52,807 nt of DNA from Bacteroidota bacterium (GTDB lineage Bacteria; Bacteroidota; Bacteroidia; Bacteroidales; DTGW01), in NCBI GenBank assembly GCA_029550865.1, contig JAKPGM010000015.1, forward strand, positions 1-52,807, in the 5' to 3' direction. Of the stretch, positions 26,854 to 36,860 are shown one piece after another (positions within the stretch are counted from its first letter, which is position 1; each line of letters opens with the position of its first letter). The translations under genes were made by a program, and so were the position numbers. The notes below the pieces were generated by a model. The model did not search any database, was not told the DNA's origin, and saw nothing but the letters and a program-made list of their open reading frames with translations.

Positions 26854-28134
26854 ATGGAACGTGATCAGTTGTTGTTTGACCTAATTGAAAAGGAACATTT
26901 GCGCCAATTCCATGGCATAGAGTTGATTGCCTCTGAGAATTTTGTGAGCGACCAGGTGATGCAAGCCATGGGTTCGTGTTTAACGAACAAGTATGCTGAA
27001 GGCTATGTTGGGCGGCGATACTATGGTGGTTGTCAGTTTATCGATGAAGTTGAAGGATTAGCCATTGAGCGTGCCAAAAAGCTGTTTAATGCCGAATACG
27101 TGAATGTACAACCCCATTCAGGAGCGCAGGCCAATGCAGCGGTGATGTTTGCCGTGCTAAAACCCGGAGATGTAATTTTAGGGTTGAATCTTTCGCATGG
27201 CGGTCACTTGACTCATGGTTCGCCAGTTAATTATTCGGGAATACTTTACAAGGCAGTGGCTTATAATCTTAATCCAGAGACCGAGCGTATTGATTATGAT
27301 CAGATGGCCCAACTGGCCAGGGAACATCGTCCTAAATTGATTATCGCTGGTGCTTCAGCTTACTCGCGCGATTGGGATTATGCCCGCATGCGTCAGATTG
27401 CCGATGAGGTGGGTGCTCTGCTAATGGCCGATATTTCACACCCAGCCGGATTAATTGCGGCAGGTTTTCTCAATCATCCTTTTCCCCATTGTCATATTGT
27501 GACCACTACTACCCATAAAACGTTGCGAGGACCTCGTGGGGGTATGATTCTTTTGGGTAAGGACTTTGAAAATCCCTGGGGATATACAACGCCCAAAGGC
27601 GAAGTGAAAATGATGTCGGCATTGCTTGATTCGGCTGTGTTCCCGGGTATTCAGGGGGGACCACTCGAACACGTGATTGCTGCTAAGGCAGTAGCTTTTG
27701 GTGAAGCTCTTTCCGATTCTTACAAAGATTATATTCAGCAGGTCATAAAAAATGCTCAGACTATGGCTGAAGCTTTTATAGCCAAGGGTTATAAGGTAGT
27801 TTCGGGGGGTACCGATAATCATTCAATGCTCATAGATTTACGAACCAAATATCCCGATATCTCTGGAAAACAGGCTGAAAATGCCCTGGTTAAAGCCGAT
27901 ATTACGCTTAACAAAAACATGGTTCCTTTTGACACTCGTTCTCCTATGCAGGCTTCGGGTTTTCGGGTAGGAACACCGGCTATTACCACACGGGGAGTTA
28001 AGGAAGATCTTATTCCTGTTATCGTTGATTTGATTGATGAAGTATTGAAAAATATCGACAATGATAGCGTAATTCAACGTGTTCGGGGTAAGGTAAATGA
28101 TATGATGAGTAAATTTCCCCTGTTTGCTTATTAA
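26854..28134 (+). CDS. glyA: Serine hydroxymethyltransferase
   Basis: A 426-residue PLP enzyme that converts serine and tetrahydrofolate into glycine and methylene-tetrahydrofolate. [12 protein letters not shown] near 20-31, the [15 protein letters not shown] block at about 46-60, and the PLP-binding Lys222 in [13 protein letters not shown] are all present. Length is typical. It has its own promoter, and its terminator lies inside the 3' end of the convergent gene at 28145. It is next to acyP but independently expressed. Confidence 0.98.
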   Translation: MERDQLLFDLIEKEHLRQFHGIELIASENFVSDQVMQAMGSCLTNKYAEGYVGRRYYGGCQFIDEVEGLAIERAKKLFNAEYVNVQPHSGAQANAAVMFAVLKPGDVILGLNLSHGGHLTHGSPVNYSGILYKAVAYNLNPETERIDYDQMAQLAREHRPKLIIAGASAYSRDWDYARMRQIADEVGALLMADISHPAGLIAAGFLNHPFPHCHIVTTTTHKTLRGPRGGMILLGKDFENPWGYTTPKGEVKMMSALLDSAVFPGIQGGPLEHVIAAKAVAFGEALSDSYKDYIQQVIKNAQTMAEAFIAKGYKVVSGGTDNHSMLIDLRTKYPDISGKQAENALVKADITLNKNMVPFDTRSPMQASGFRVGTPAITTRGVKEDLIPVIVDLIDEVLKNIDNDSVIQRVRGKVNDMMSKFPLFAY

Positions 28135-28144
28135 AATTTTCGGA

Positions 28145-28957
28145 TTACGATATTTTAATTCTAACAATAGCCAGGCAATAGAGGAGGAAAAGCATCCCCT
28201 CTATTGTTTTTTTATTTTTATTCGGTAGACAGTTAAGTACAGGGTGCTGAATAAGGCGGAGGAATAGCAAATTTAGAAATTTGACAAGCTTTTTGTTTTC
28301 ATTTCTCAAGATGATAGGCAATGTTTCTATACCTTTGTTTTTATCGATTTTATAATCGTAAATATCGTCGATAAGCTGAAAAAAAGCACCAGCACGAGCA
28401 ATGAAATCATTTTGATATTCATTAATTTCAAGATTGGCACAGATGGCATATAATTGCAGGGCTTTCGATCCTTTTTCTATTTTTTTATAAGGCGATGAAG
28501 GAACGGTCTCTATCTCAACGATGTTTTGTAATTTTTGATGGAAAGCATATTGATCTTTCACCCCAACCATCAGGGTATGATATGCTTTTGAAAATAGATT
28601 GATTTTGGGATCTGAAAGTTTAACTGGTAGCTTTTTGATGACTGCTAAATACTGATTCAGATTATTTGATTCAATGGCATCGTCGAAGAGAGGAGTTAAA
28701 ACGCCAGCCAGTAACAATTTTTGTTTTTGATCCATGGATAGTTTCTTACCCCCCAATGATTCAAAAAAAGGGATGACGAACATTCCAATTTTTTGCAGGT
28801 AAGCTCTAATGCGTCCCCGTATGCTTTTTTCGTTGAGTTTCTCTTTTAGGGTACGATGATAAATTCCTCTATTACGGACAAAATAATAAAAAACTTCTCC
28901 ACTATACAGTATAGTGGAGAAAAACATTTCCACGGTAAAAACCCGATATTTAGCCAT
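28145..28957 (-). CDS. Class I isoprenoid-synthase-like enzyme
   Basis: A 270-residue, probably all-helical protein. Two Asp-rich sites typical of class I isoprenoid synthases are visible: TPLFDDAIES with Asp92-Asp93, in the place of the first metal motif, and AFFQLIDDIYDYKIDKNKG with Asp197, Asp198 and Asp201, very like the second DDxxD motif of polyprenyl synthases. Overall identity to GGPP or FPP synthases is low, and it may be a terpene-cyclase or a lipid-modifying relative. It is the third gene of a minus-strand set after an HPt and a STAS protein. The substrate and product are unknown. Its last codons also encode the glyA terminator on the other strand. Confidence 0.78.
   Translation of the reverse strand: MAKYRVFTVEMFFSTILYSGEVFYYFVRNRGIYHRTLKEKLNEKSIRGRIRAYLQKIGMFVIPFFESLGGKKLSMDQKQKLLLAGVLTPLFDDAIESNNLNQYLAVIKKLPVKLSDPKINLFSKAYHTLMVGVKDQYAFHQKLQNIVEIETVPSSPYKKIEKGSKALQLYAICANLEINEYQNDFIARAGAFFQLIDDIYDYKIDKNKGIETLPIILRNENKKLVKFLNLLFLRLIQHPVLNCLPNKNKKTIEGMLFLLYCLAIVRIKIS
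28176..28213 (+). terminator. glyA terminator inside the convergent gene
   Basis: Stem CAATAGAGG (28176-28184) / CCTCTATTG (28198-28206) is followed by a run of seven T. It begins about 40 bases after the glyA stop and lies within the last 25 codons of the isoprenoid-enzyme gene on the minus strand. Confidence 0.85.
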
Positions 28958-28995
28958 TGAGATGAAAAGCAGCAGGCAGCGATTTCGGTTTTGGT

Positions 28996-29340
28996 TCAGG
29001 AGTTCTCAAAGCTTTTTAAGCAGTCGTCAACTGAAGGATGGATATCAAAAACATTGTGCAATTGTAACAGTTTAAATAGCTCCATCACTTCCCGAACAAC
29101 ATTACAAATTTTAAACTTTCCCGAATTATTGGCGGCAACTTTCATAACGGAAAGAAAAACTCCAAATCCGGAACTATCGATAAATTGAACACCATCGAGG
29201 TTAATGATAACCCTCGCATTGGGTTTATTGAACAAGCTTTTCAATTCTTCTTTTACCTGTTCTGCTACCAGGGCATTTAAACGGGGCATGTTTTCGAACG
29301 ATGCCACGAGAATATTATTTACTTTTTGTGTTTTAACCAT
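28996..29340 (-). CDS. STAS-domain protein (anti-sigma antagonist type)
   Basis: A 114-residue single STAS domain. The phosphorylatable site is in VQFIDSSGFGVFLS (Asp55-Ser56-Ser57-Gly58), as in SpoIIAA-type antagonists, where a serine is phosphorylated by an anti-sigma kinase. Here no such kinase or PP2C phosphatase is adjacent. The gene starts 3 bp after the HPt gene's stop and is 38 bp before the isoprenoid enzyme gene, so all three are probably one transcript. It should be cytosolic. Its partner is unknown. Confidence 0.9.
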   Translation of the reverse strand: MVKTQKVNNILVASFENMPRLNALVAEQVKEELKSLFNKPNARVIINLDGVQFIDSSGFGVFLSVMKVAANNSGKFKICNVVREVMELFKLLQLHNVFDIHPSVDDCLKSFENS

Positions 29341-29343
29341 AAC

Positions 29344-29697
29344 TTATTGTTTTTGTATGGTACGAATATAATCATTTATTTCGTCAATTGCCAACATAAA
29401 TTCTTTTTCGCATTCCTCAAGTATAGTCCGGGCATTATCCAATGTTATTTCTGTAGGGTCGCAATGGGCATAGTAGTCGAGTTTTTTACTGAGTTTCATA
29501 ATTCCAAAAGTTCCTGCTGTTGTTTTGCCTCGATGTGCCCAGCCCTGAAAAGCTGCAATATCATTGTTCAGTAAACTATTGTGCATCCCTTCTACTACTT
29601 CAGAGACATCTTCTAAAAAAACATTGAAAAGTTCAACAAATGGCTGATATCCCAAATCATGTACTAAGTTATCAAGTTGTTTTGTATTTATTGCCAT
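29344..29697 (-). CDS. Stand-alone HPt phosphotransfer protein
   Basis: A 117-residue helical protein with an HPt-type site in GWAHRGKTTAGTFGIMKL: His55 is the expected phospho-acceptor and Lys58 follows three residues later. In typical HPt domains the Lys is followed by Gly (HxxKG); here it is Thr59, a mild deviation. Flanking helices (FVELFNVFLEDVSEVVEGMH before, KLDYYAHC and ECEKEFMLAIDEI after) fit the four-helix bundle. It is the first gene of the HPt-STAS-isoprenoid enzyme set. No hybrid kinase is adjacent, so its donor is elsewhere. Confidence 0.82.
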   Translation of the reverse strand: MAINTKQLDNLVHDLGYQPFVELFNVFLEDVSEVVEGMHNSLLNNDIAAFQGWAHRGKTTAGTFGIMKLSKKLDYYAHCDPTEITLDNARTILEECEKEFMLAIDEINDYIRTIQKQ

Positions 29698-29887
29698 ACC
29701 CCCGCAGTGTTTCCTTTATTCCTTGATGTTTAGTTTTAAAGTATTTGATAAAATAATCTATGGCACATAAAATATTAAAGAAAATTTGTATTCTTAAAAT
29801 TTATTAATACCAAAATAAGCTATTTTTTTCAAAATTTCCAAACCTTTCAAAATTTTTGGTGGATGGCGGTATATCATAAAACCTTTA

Positions 29888-29895
29888 TACCTTTG
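29888..29895 (+). promoter_or_regulatory. trmD -7 element, very short leader
   Basis: TACCTTTG ends 10 bases before the trmD ATG at 29906. With a start site some 5-8 bases downstream the mRNA would have a leader of only a few bases. No -33 box at the normal spacing is evident. Confidence 0.55.
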
Positions 29896-29905
29896 CAAAA
29901 AAACT

Positions 29906-30589
29906 ATGCGAATCGATATATTGAGTGCAGTTCCACAATTGTTGGAGAGCCCCTTTCAGCATTCTATAATCAAGCGAGCACAGCAAAAAGGATTGGTTGA
30001 GATAGTGGTGCATAATCTTCGGGATTTTTCGACTGACAAGCATCGCCGGGTCGATGATTATGCATACAGTGGGATTGCGGGTATGGTTATGTGCATTGAG
30101 CCCATTGATCGTGCAATAACCTATTTAAAGCAACAACGCGACTATGATGAGATTATATATACTTCCCCCGACGGTGAACCTTTTACCCAAAAAATGGCCA
30201 ATCAGCTGTCAACCATGCATAATCTTATTATTCTATGCGGTCATTATAAGGGGGTCGATCAACGGGTACGTGATCATTTAATTACCCGGGAAATTTCGAT
30301 AGGCGACTATGTGCTTACAGGGGGAGAGTTGGCAGCTGCGGTTATAACGGATGCAGTTGTGCGACTTTTACCTGGTGCTATCAGTGATGAGCAAGCAGCG
30401 CTTACCGATTCGTTCCAGGATGGTTTGCTTTCTCCGCCAGTATACACCCGTCCTGCTGATTACAAGGGCTGGAAAGTCCCTGAGGTTTTGCTTTCGGGCA
30501 ATGCAAAATTGATCGAGGAGTGGAATCTTAAGCAGGCTATTGAACGTACTCGCAAATTGCGCCCAAACCTATTAAATTCCGACGATTAA
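29906..30589 (+). CDS. trmD: tRNA (guanine-37-N1)-methyltransferase
   Basis: A 227-residue SPOUT-type methyltransferase that makes m1G37 in tRNAs to keep the reading frame. It shows the knotted SAM-binding region ([17 protein letters not shown], then [18 protein letters not shown] and VVRLLPG), the N-terminal [17 protein letters not shown] and the conserved [14 protein letters not shown] segment. Unlike in many bacteria it is not next to rimM or rplS here. It converges on the GH115 gene, and their stop codons overlap by 4 bases. Confidence 0.97.
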   Translation: MRIDILSAVPQLLESPFQHSIIKRAQQKGLVEIVVHNLRDFSTDKHRRVDDYAYSGIAGMVMCIEPIDRAITYLKQQRDYDEIIYTSPDGEPFTQKMANQLSTMHNLIILCGHYKGVDQRVRDHLITREISIGDYVLTGGELAAAVITDAVVRLLPGAISDEQAALTDSFQDGLLSPPVYTRPADYKGWKVPEVLLSGNAKLIEEWNLKQAIERTRKLRPNLLNSDD

Positions 30590-33459
30590 CGTTTTAAAAA
30601 ACTCTCGGGTGGACCCAGGTAAGAAGGTTTCTGTGCTCCCAGATCAATTACAATGCGTTGCAACACAATTCCTCCATCCAATAGCCAGAGTTTAAGGGTA
30701 TGTTCAGCATTTTGAGTAAGATGGTGACGTGTAGTGACCTTCAGAATATTGTCGGCTACCCACTTTTCCCACTGTTTTAAAGTGTATGTTTGATTCATGT
30801 TAACAATTTGGGGCATTTCGTTATCAATGGATATTGCGTAACGGAGCCCATTATTTTCATTGAAATTAAGGGTAGGAGAGAGACAAGTTTCTACAGTAAC
30901 TTTTCCTGTATCGGTAGAATAAAAACGATACTCCAGGTAGGGCGTGTCATCGGTAATGGTATCGAAACTAAATACAGAGGGTTTGACCAACATGGCTGAA
31001 TGGGTACGACCGAGATTGTCAATTATTTTCCATTTTAGATCTTTACCAGCATGGGCACGCTGATAATGTGGGGCTTCCATGGCTACATATCCGTTGGTAG
31101 CTACAAATCCTTTAAACGAGCTTAATTGTAAGGTATCCATGTGTAAAAGCGGAATCTCAATTGTTACCGTCTGATGATTCATTTCAACCCAAATACGAGA
31201 GGTTGATTTACCCAGGGGTACTTGCGACCAATCTACCCAAACGTGAATGCGTTGTTCGTCGATAATCGTTCCTGAGTCTTTGCTTAATAACACAAAGTTA
31301 TCTGATCGGCGAATGGAAAAAGAAAAAGGTTCCTGGCCACGGTTAAAAATTTCAAGAGCAAATGAAGAATTTTGTAAAGAATTGACCTCGGGGGTAAAAA
31401 GTACGTTATGTTTTGGATAAAAGTTTTCTGAACCTTCTACCCATAAACCTGGTAGTGCCTCTTTAGGAGGAATATATCGATAGGTTGGGGGCATGATGTT
31501 AGAATCGGGCTGTTGCCAGCTGGTATAGCCAATATGGGTTTGATCCATGAAATGATTCCATTTCCCATTGGCCAATTGATGGTTATAATATTCGGTAATT
31601 TCCTGGTCGCGCATGAAAAAGTATTTTACGCTATCTGCCCAACGATTGGTTGTTGAACGTTGTTGCTGGTAGTACCATTCATTTTTGGCAGCGGAAAAAT
31701 AAAGTTTATACAAATTAGAACATGCTTCAATGGGATGAAGTACAAGCTGGTAGAAAGCATCTTTCCATGGTTGGGGCAGTGAGTCGTATACAGATTTTTC
31801 GAGGAAATAAAGCTGTTCGTAATCTTTTACAACTCTTTCAGCTTCGCGATAGTGAATAAGGTTGAATGTCTTTGAGGATAGTAGTTCGGGTTTACGTCGA
31901 CTGTTGTATTTAGTATAAAGTTTAATTCCCGTAGCAATGGTTGGCGCCCAGCGTTCGCCGAAATAATGCTCAGCCCAGCGAATTGTGTATTGGTCAATAT
32001 TGTCTGCATTCCATTTTTCGGGGTTCCATGCGAGGTCAAGGAAAAATTCAATGGGGAATTCCATGGGCTTAAGGTCTCCTACATTTACAATCCACAGCTT
32101 GTTGACCCCATACTCATATGCCATGTGCATTTGTTCCCAGGTACGCTCAATTTGGTTGGTATTAAGCCATTTATAGTTTCTAGGCCCTCCAACATAATCG
32201 AAGTGATAATAAATACCATATCCTCCGGGATGTTTACGGGCCGAAGGTAGTGGTAGTTTTCGGATATTTCCCCAATTGTCGTCACAGAGCAGGAGAATTA
32301 CATCGTCGGGCACCCGCATACCATGGTCGTAATAGTCCTGAACTTCTTTGTAAAGCGCCCACAATTGAGGTACATCGGCGGGATTCTTTTTTGTGACCTG
32401 TTCGATAATTGATCTTTGATCCTTTACAATTCGTTCCAGCAAAGCAATATTTGCATTTTCGGTCATGGGTTCGTCGCCATCGCCTCGCATGCCAATGGTT
32501 AGGATGGTTTCATAATTTTTTCGTTGTTCAAGACTTTTGCGCCAGAAATCCCGTAGCGTACTATCGTTGGTTTGATAATTCCAGGCACCATGACCGAATT
32601 TTTGCCATTCTACATGTGCCCTAAGAAGCGGTTCGTGATGGGAGGTGCCAATAACAATGCCATATTCATCGGCAAGATGACCATTCAGCGTATCGTCGAC
32701 AAAAAATGCTTTTCCCCACATGGCTGGCCATAGATAGTTACCCCGTAGGCGAAGAATAAGCTCAAACACCTTTTCGTAAAATTTGTGGTTGAAACCGCCA
32801 AATTTTTCTCTTACCCATCCTCCCAAAGCAGGTTCTTCATCGTTAATAAAAATTCCCCTGTATTTCACTTTGGGTTCTTCGGAATAATACGCAAGGGGTT
32901 TAACGTAAATTTCCTTTTGGGGTAAGACGGGCATATCAGCCCACCAGTACCAGGGTGAAACACCGATGTTTGCGGAAAGGTTATATATCCCATAGATTGT
33001 ACCCCGTTTGTCGCTTCCCACAATGACCATAGCGTGATCTATGCCCTTAAAGGGCTTTTTTAAGGTAATTATAGCGTAGCTTTCCCATTTTCCTTTAAGT
33101 TTTTCGACCGAAATGATTTTCTGGTTGATGAGTTGTTGGATAATTTCAGATTGACCAAGGGTGCCTATAATAATGGCATTTTTATTTTTCCCTGATAGCT
33201 TGTGGGTTATAATAGGCGATATGTCTGTTACGCGCTTAATATCGTCTTTGAGATCGTTGACAGCCCGTTGTACACCTTTGTAGTCATTGGCAGATACAAT
33301 GAGTGTTGCCGCAGTATTTTGCGATACTAATGGAAAATATCCAGGTAAGTTGTGAAATGATACAAACGATGTGTCGTCGGGGGCAGGAATAGCCGAACAC
33401 GTGTACATGCCCACGAAAAAAAAGTTAAAAAGCAGATACCAGCGATTCATAGGGTGCAT
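30586..33459 (-). CDS. GH115 alpha-glucuronidase
   Basis: A 957-residue exported glycoside hydrolase of family GH115, which removes (4-O-methyl-)glucuronic acid side chains from xylan. A signal peptide covers about 1-23. The family core is visible in [20 protein letters not shown] near 195, [15 protein letters not shown] near 270, [14 protein letters not shown] near 322, [14 protein letters not shown] and [12 protein letters not shown]; the C-terminal third is a beta-rich GH115 C-terminal domain. It has no xylanase, SusC or SusD neighbour, so it stands apart from any visible polysaccharide locus. Start ATG 33459 or 33450. Confidence 0.93.
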   Translation of the reverse strand: MHPMNRWYLLFNFFFVGMYTCSAIPAPDDTSFVSFHNLPGYFPLVSQNTAATLIVSANDYKGVQRAVNDLKDDIKRVTDISPIITHKLSGKNKNAIIIGTLGQSEIIQQLINQKIISVEKLKGKWESYAIITLKKPFKGIDHAMVIVGSDKRGTIYGIYNLSANIGVSPWYWWADMPVLPQKEIYVKPLAYYSEEPKVKYRGIFINDEEPALGGWVREKFGGFNHKFYEKVFELILRLRGNYLWPAMWGKAFFVDDTLNGHLADEYGIVIGTSHHEPLLRAHVEWQKFGHGAWNYQTNDSTLRDFWRKSLEQRKNYETILTIGMRGDGDEPMTENANIALLERIVKDQRSIIEQVTKKNPADVPQLWALYKEVQDYYDHGMRVPDDVILLLCDDNWGNIRKLPLPSARKHPGGYGIYYHFDYVGGPRNYKWLNTNQIERTWEQMHMAYEYGVNKLWIVNVGDLKPMEFPIEFFLDLAWNPEKWNADNIDQYTIRWAEHYFGERWAPTIATGIKLYTKYNSRRKPELLSSKTFNLIHYREAERVVKDYEQLYFLEKSVYDSLPQPWKDAFYQLVLHPIEACSNLYKLYFSAAKNEWYYQQQRSTTNRWADSVKYFFMRDQEITEYYNHQLANGKWNHFMDQTHIGYTSWQQPDSNIMPPTYRYIPPKEALPGLWVEGSENFYPKHNVLFTPEVNSLQNSSFALEIFNRGQEPFSFSIRRSDNFVLLSKDSGTIIDEQRIHVWVDWSQVPLGKSTSRIWVEMNHQTVTIEIPLLHMDTLQLSSFKGFVATNGYVAMEAPHYQRAHAGKDLKWKIIDNLGRTHSAMLVKPSVFSFDTITDDTPYLEYRFYSTDTGKVTVETCLSPTLNFNENNGLRYAISIDNEMPQIVNMNQTYTLKQWEKWVADNILKVTTRHHLTQNAEHTLKLWLLDGGIVLQRIVIDLGAQKPSYLGPPESFLKR

Positions 33460-33605
33460 AATTTTAAGTTTGTTTACAAAGAAAAAGAAGTTAAAAATAA
33501 TTTTGGCAGATTTTTCTGTTAAAAGGAAGGTGATTTTTAATCCGAACTGTGTTCGAATGTACTGTTACTACCAATAAGAGTTGGCAAGAACAATGTACTT
33601 TTTAT

Positions 33606-36600
33606 TCAAAGAGGAGGAGTATTTTGTCTACCTCTGTACATAATGATGAATATGCAAAGCGAGAGAATGACCATTGACAATATCCAGATACGTTGATGAT
33701 ATCCTTTTAAAAAGCTAATGGGTTCGTTTTTGCCAGTAGAGCAGTAGGCAGCCCAAAAATAGGGATGCGCCATGGAAGAGTTTGTGGTAAGCAAATATTG
33801 AATTTTTGCATTTCGTAGAGCGATATCGATGTTTTCTCCCTGTTTAATGTGCTGGTAGAAGTATTGCATCAGGCTTTTGCTTGGCTTATCGGAAATTTGC
33901 CAGAGAGTAAAAAGCATTGAAGGGCACCCACCATAAATAAATCCACGTGTCAAGCTATATAATCCTTCCCCTTGCATCATTTTACCGTAACCAGTATTGC
34001 AGGCGCTTAGTACCACAAGAGGGGTTGAAAAACGTATGCCGTAGATTTCAAAAGCATTCAGAAATCCGTCATTGATCGAATCATTTTCGGCGGAGAACGC
34101 AAGCTTTGAATACATGGGATTTTCGTCATCGACTAATGTATGCATCGCCAGATGCAGAATATACCCCTGTCGGGTGATTTTCTTGAAATGAGATTCTGTA
34201 GCAAATTTGCCTTTAAAAACGTGTCCGCCAAGAATTTTTACCACCTCTCGAGCTTCATCCATTGCCCCAGGCAAAGGCGCAAGTTGTGACCGATATACGG
34301 CCGATCGATTATTGGCACTTTTCTTAGCATCGTTACCATACGAAGGGGCAAATGCACATACTCCTTTGGAAACAGGTGAAGTGTTCTGTTGTTGATAGTC
34401 GTATAGGTGTATCGAGTAGGCATAACGTATATTGTAACGGTGGATTAGGTAAGGAAGTAAGCCATAATCTGGGAGGGTGGGGTTATACACTGAATCAAAA
34501 ATGAGTGCTTCAAAAGGAATGTAGTTAAGCTGTTTGTCGGGCACTATGATCAGGCTATTTCCCCTAAGATAAGGAATCGTTGGTGCTATTAAGGTGTGAT
34601 ATAGATAATATGCTAAATCAACGTATTCGTGGAAATCCCGTGCATAATTTTTTTCAAAAGAGGGATGCGTTAGCTTGTTTCGAAATTGTTCAATATGAAA
34701 GTATAGTGAGGTATCCTTTATATGAAACAGTTGTACAGATTGCTTATTTAATAAAAATACATACACTTGATTATTTTGCCAATGGTATGAGAGCAGGTTT
34801 TCGCCAGGTTTCAACTTGTGTTGCAATTCTTTTATTGTAAATGTTTTTCGATGTTGATACTTAAGTTCTCTATACAAAGGATACATAGCTTCGTTTTTTG
34901 TTTCTAATTCCTGTAAGGCAGCCAGGTGAGACACGAGCTGTTTTTGCCAGCTTTGAATAAGAAGCAAGTTGGGATTGGCCTGCCTATATTCATCCCGAAT
35001 GGTATTTTGCAGAATTAGAATATCTTGCATCAGGTTTTTTTCTTTATTGAGGATTGAGTCGGGGATTCCTGACAGCTGTTTTAGCGAGTTTTCAATGATA
35101 TTCTCAGTTAGCACATTGGCTTTCAATGAGTTTGAAATATTGAAGGCAAGTTGTAAGTAATGGTTCTTCAGTGAGGGAGAATCGTGTAAGCTCCACAATT
35201 GTATAGCAAGGGCAAAGATTTTTTCAGAAATTTGTGTATTAAATTCGTTGTATAAAAGTTTATCCATTTCCAGCCGAATACTTCTTTTATAGGTTTCGGC
35301 AAATTCCGCTGCTTTCTGAAAATGTTGTAGGCTGGCTTGTAAATAAGCAGTATTATTGTTAGCCATATTGCTAAGCAATTCAGCTTTTCCCTGAAGTGCA
35401 GTAATCACTTCGTTGGCAAGCTCATGGTCAGGTTTCCCTAAAATTGGGACTATCAGCGGGGAGGTTGAGGCAAGGGATTCCCCCATGATGAGTTCAAAGA
35501 TTTGATTGTAAGTAGCAAGGCTTTCCTTGTATTTCCCTGATTTCTCCAGAACTTTAGCACGGGTATTGAGAAAATAGATCAATTGCTGATTTTTACCTGC
35601 AAACTTTTTTTTGATAAATGGATAATTTTTTTCCAGAACGGCCAGAGCTTGCCTATGATTTCCGGCATTTAACAGAAAGTTTGAGTAAGTGCAGCAATAA
35701 TTTACCAGCATGGTTGGATGTTGAGTAAAATGGGTAATACTGCGTTGAAACCAGTAATTAGCGCTATCGAAATGGTTAATATTCATGTAACATCGACCAA
35801 TCAGGTAGTATAGTTCTTCTTTACGCAATAGCTGAACAGTGTTGTAAAGGTTAAGTAAAGATTGGTATTCCTGCAAAGCCCGACGATATTCCCTCATACT
35901 ATACAGGATGTTTGCCCTTACGGTATGCGCAATGGTTAAATAGTAGGGCTCTTTGCGATCCTTAAAATAGTTAATTGCTTTGTCGACTTTATTTAATGCG
36001 ATCGTGTATTTTTGAAGATAGTTATCAATGGTTGCCTGCGAAACCAGGATGCTGGATATTTCAGCTTCATGATTGCCAGGAAGTTGTGCATATACTCGAT
36101 AGGCCTGGTCATAATATTCAATAGCGCGACGGATATGCCCGCTGGTTTGCATGAAAACTCCCAGTGAGAAGATATTCCAGGCATAGTGGTCAGAATCGGT
36201 GGCATGACAATATTGCATGATCCATATTGCGCTGTCGAAAAGGGCTTTAGCCTTTTCCATATCGCCTTTGTAATAATATGCATAGTTTGCCAGATTGCAG
36301 TAGGCTGAGGATATGATAAAATTTGATGTATCGTTTATTTGTTGGGCATATCTTAGGGTGTAGTTAAAATAATGTTCGGCGCTATCGAGCTTATCTTGTC
36401 GATCGTAGTAAACAGCAATTCTAAAATAATCGTTAGGCTGAATGGAGGAATGTTGAACCTGCTTGAGCAGGGTAATGGCAGCAGGGTAATCTTTTCGGGA
36501 GGCCATTAGATATGCACGGGTACGTAGCAATTCGTTTTTAAAATGGTAGGAGTTGTTAGAATAAAGATGGTCTATCAATCTATACAACGAATCGAGCAAA

Positions 36601-36839
36601 CTAATATTTTCGAGTCGAAAATGGCAGTAAAAAAGTCTAAAATAAGACAGCAGTTTTAGCGAATCGGTATCTGGTGTAATGTTTATGCAATGCTGATAGT
36701 ATGGGATAGCTTTGCTATACTCGTATTGTTTAAAAAAAGTCTCTCCTTTTTGAAAAAAAAATTTGTTTTCTTCGGTATTATTTTTTAAATTGCATGAAAC
36801 AAGTAGCACTATGGCTACAAGTTTAATAAAAATTTTCAT
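33606..36839 (-). CDS. TPR-CHAT caspase-like lipoprotein
   Basis: A 1077-residue protein. The N-terminus is a lipoprotein signal (VLLVSC, Cys16). Residues about 25-540 are tetratricopeptide repeats, followed by a helical linker. The CHAT peptidase domain (about 780-1030) has both catalytic residues: His900 in LHLAMHT and Cys947 in VVLSACNTGYG. After it comes YHQRIWILSMVILSLCIFIIMY, a membrane helix near 1047-1068 with a short basic tail. This places a caspase-like domain in the periplasm, held at both ends. TPR-CHAT proteins are common in bacteria and some act in defence or regulated proteolysis; the target here is unknown. It is divergent from a 34-residue basic microprotein 21 bp away. Confidence 0.92.
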   Translation of the reverse strand: MKIFIKLVAIVLLVSCNLKNNTEENKFFFQKGETFFKQYEYSKAIPYYQHCINITPDTDSLKLLSYFRLFYCHFRLENISLLDSLYRLIDHLYSNNSYHFKNELLRTRAYLMASRKDYPAAITLLKQVQHSSIQPNDYFRIAVYYDRQDKLDSAEHYFNYTLRYAQQINDTSNFIISSAYCNLANYAYYYKGDMEKAKALFDSAIWIMQYCHATDSDHYAWNIFSLGVFMQTSGHIRRAIEYYDQAYRVYAQLPGNHEAEISSILVSQATIDNYLQKYTIALNKVDKAINYFKDRKEPYYLTIAHTVRANILYSMREYRRALQEYQSLLNLYNTVQLLRKEELYYLIGRCYMNINHFDSANYWFQRSITHFTQHPTMLVNYCCTYSNFLLNAGNHRQALAVLEKNYPFIKKKFAGKNQQLIYFLNTRAKVLEKSGKYKESLATYNQIFELIMGESLASTSPLIVPILGKPDHELANEVITALQGKAELLSNMANNNTAYLQASLQHFQKAAEFAETYKRSIRLEMDKLLYNEFNTQISEKIFALAIQLWSLHDSPSLKNHYLQLAFNISNSLKANVLTENIIENSLKQLSGIPDSILNKEKNLMQDILILQNTIRDEYRQANPNLLLIQSWQKQLVSHLAALQELETKNEAMYPLYRELKYQHRKTFTIKELQHKLKPGENLLSYHWQNNQVYVFLLNKQSVQLFHIKDTSLYFHIEQFRNKLTHPSFEKNYARDFHEYVDLAYYLYHTLIAPTIPYLRGNSLIIVPDKQLNYIPFEALIFDSVYNPTLPDYGLLPYLIHRYNIRYAYSIHLYDYQQQNTSPVSKGVCAFAPSYGNDAKKSANNRSAVYRSQLAPLPGAMDEAREVVKILGGHVFKGKFATESHFKKITRQGYILHLAMHTLVDDENPMYSKLAFSAENDSINDGFLNAFEIYGIRFSTPLVVLSACNTGYGKMMQGEGLYSLTRGFIYGGCPSMLFTLWQISDKPSKSLMQYFYQHIKQGENIDIALRNAKIQYLLTTNSSMAHPYFWAAYCSTGKNEPISFLKGYHQRIWILSMVILSLCIFIIMYRGRQNTPPL

Positions 36840-36860
36840 TAACCTTTAAATTAAACTATT

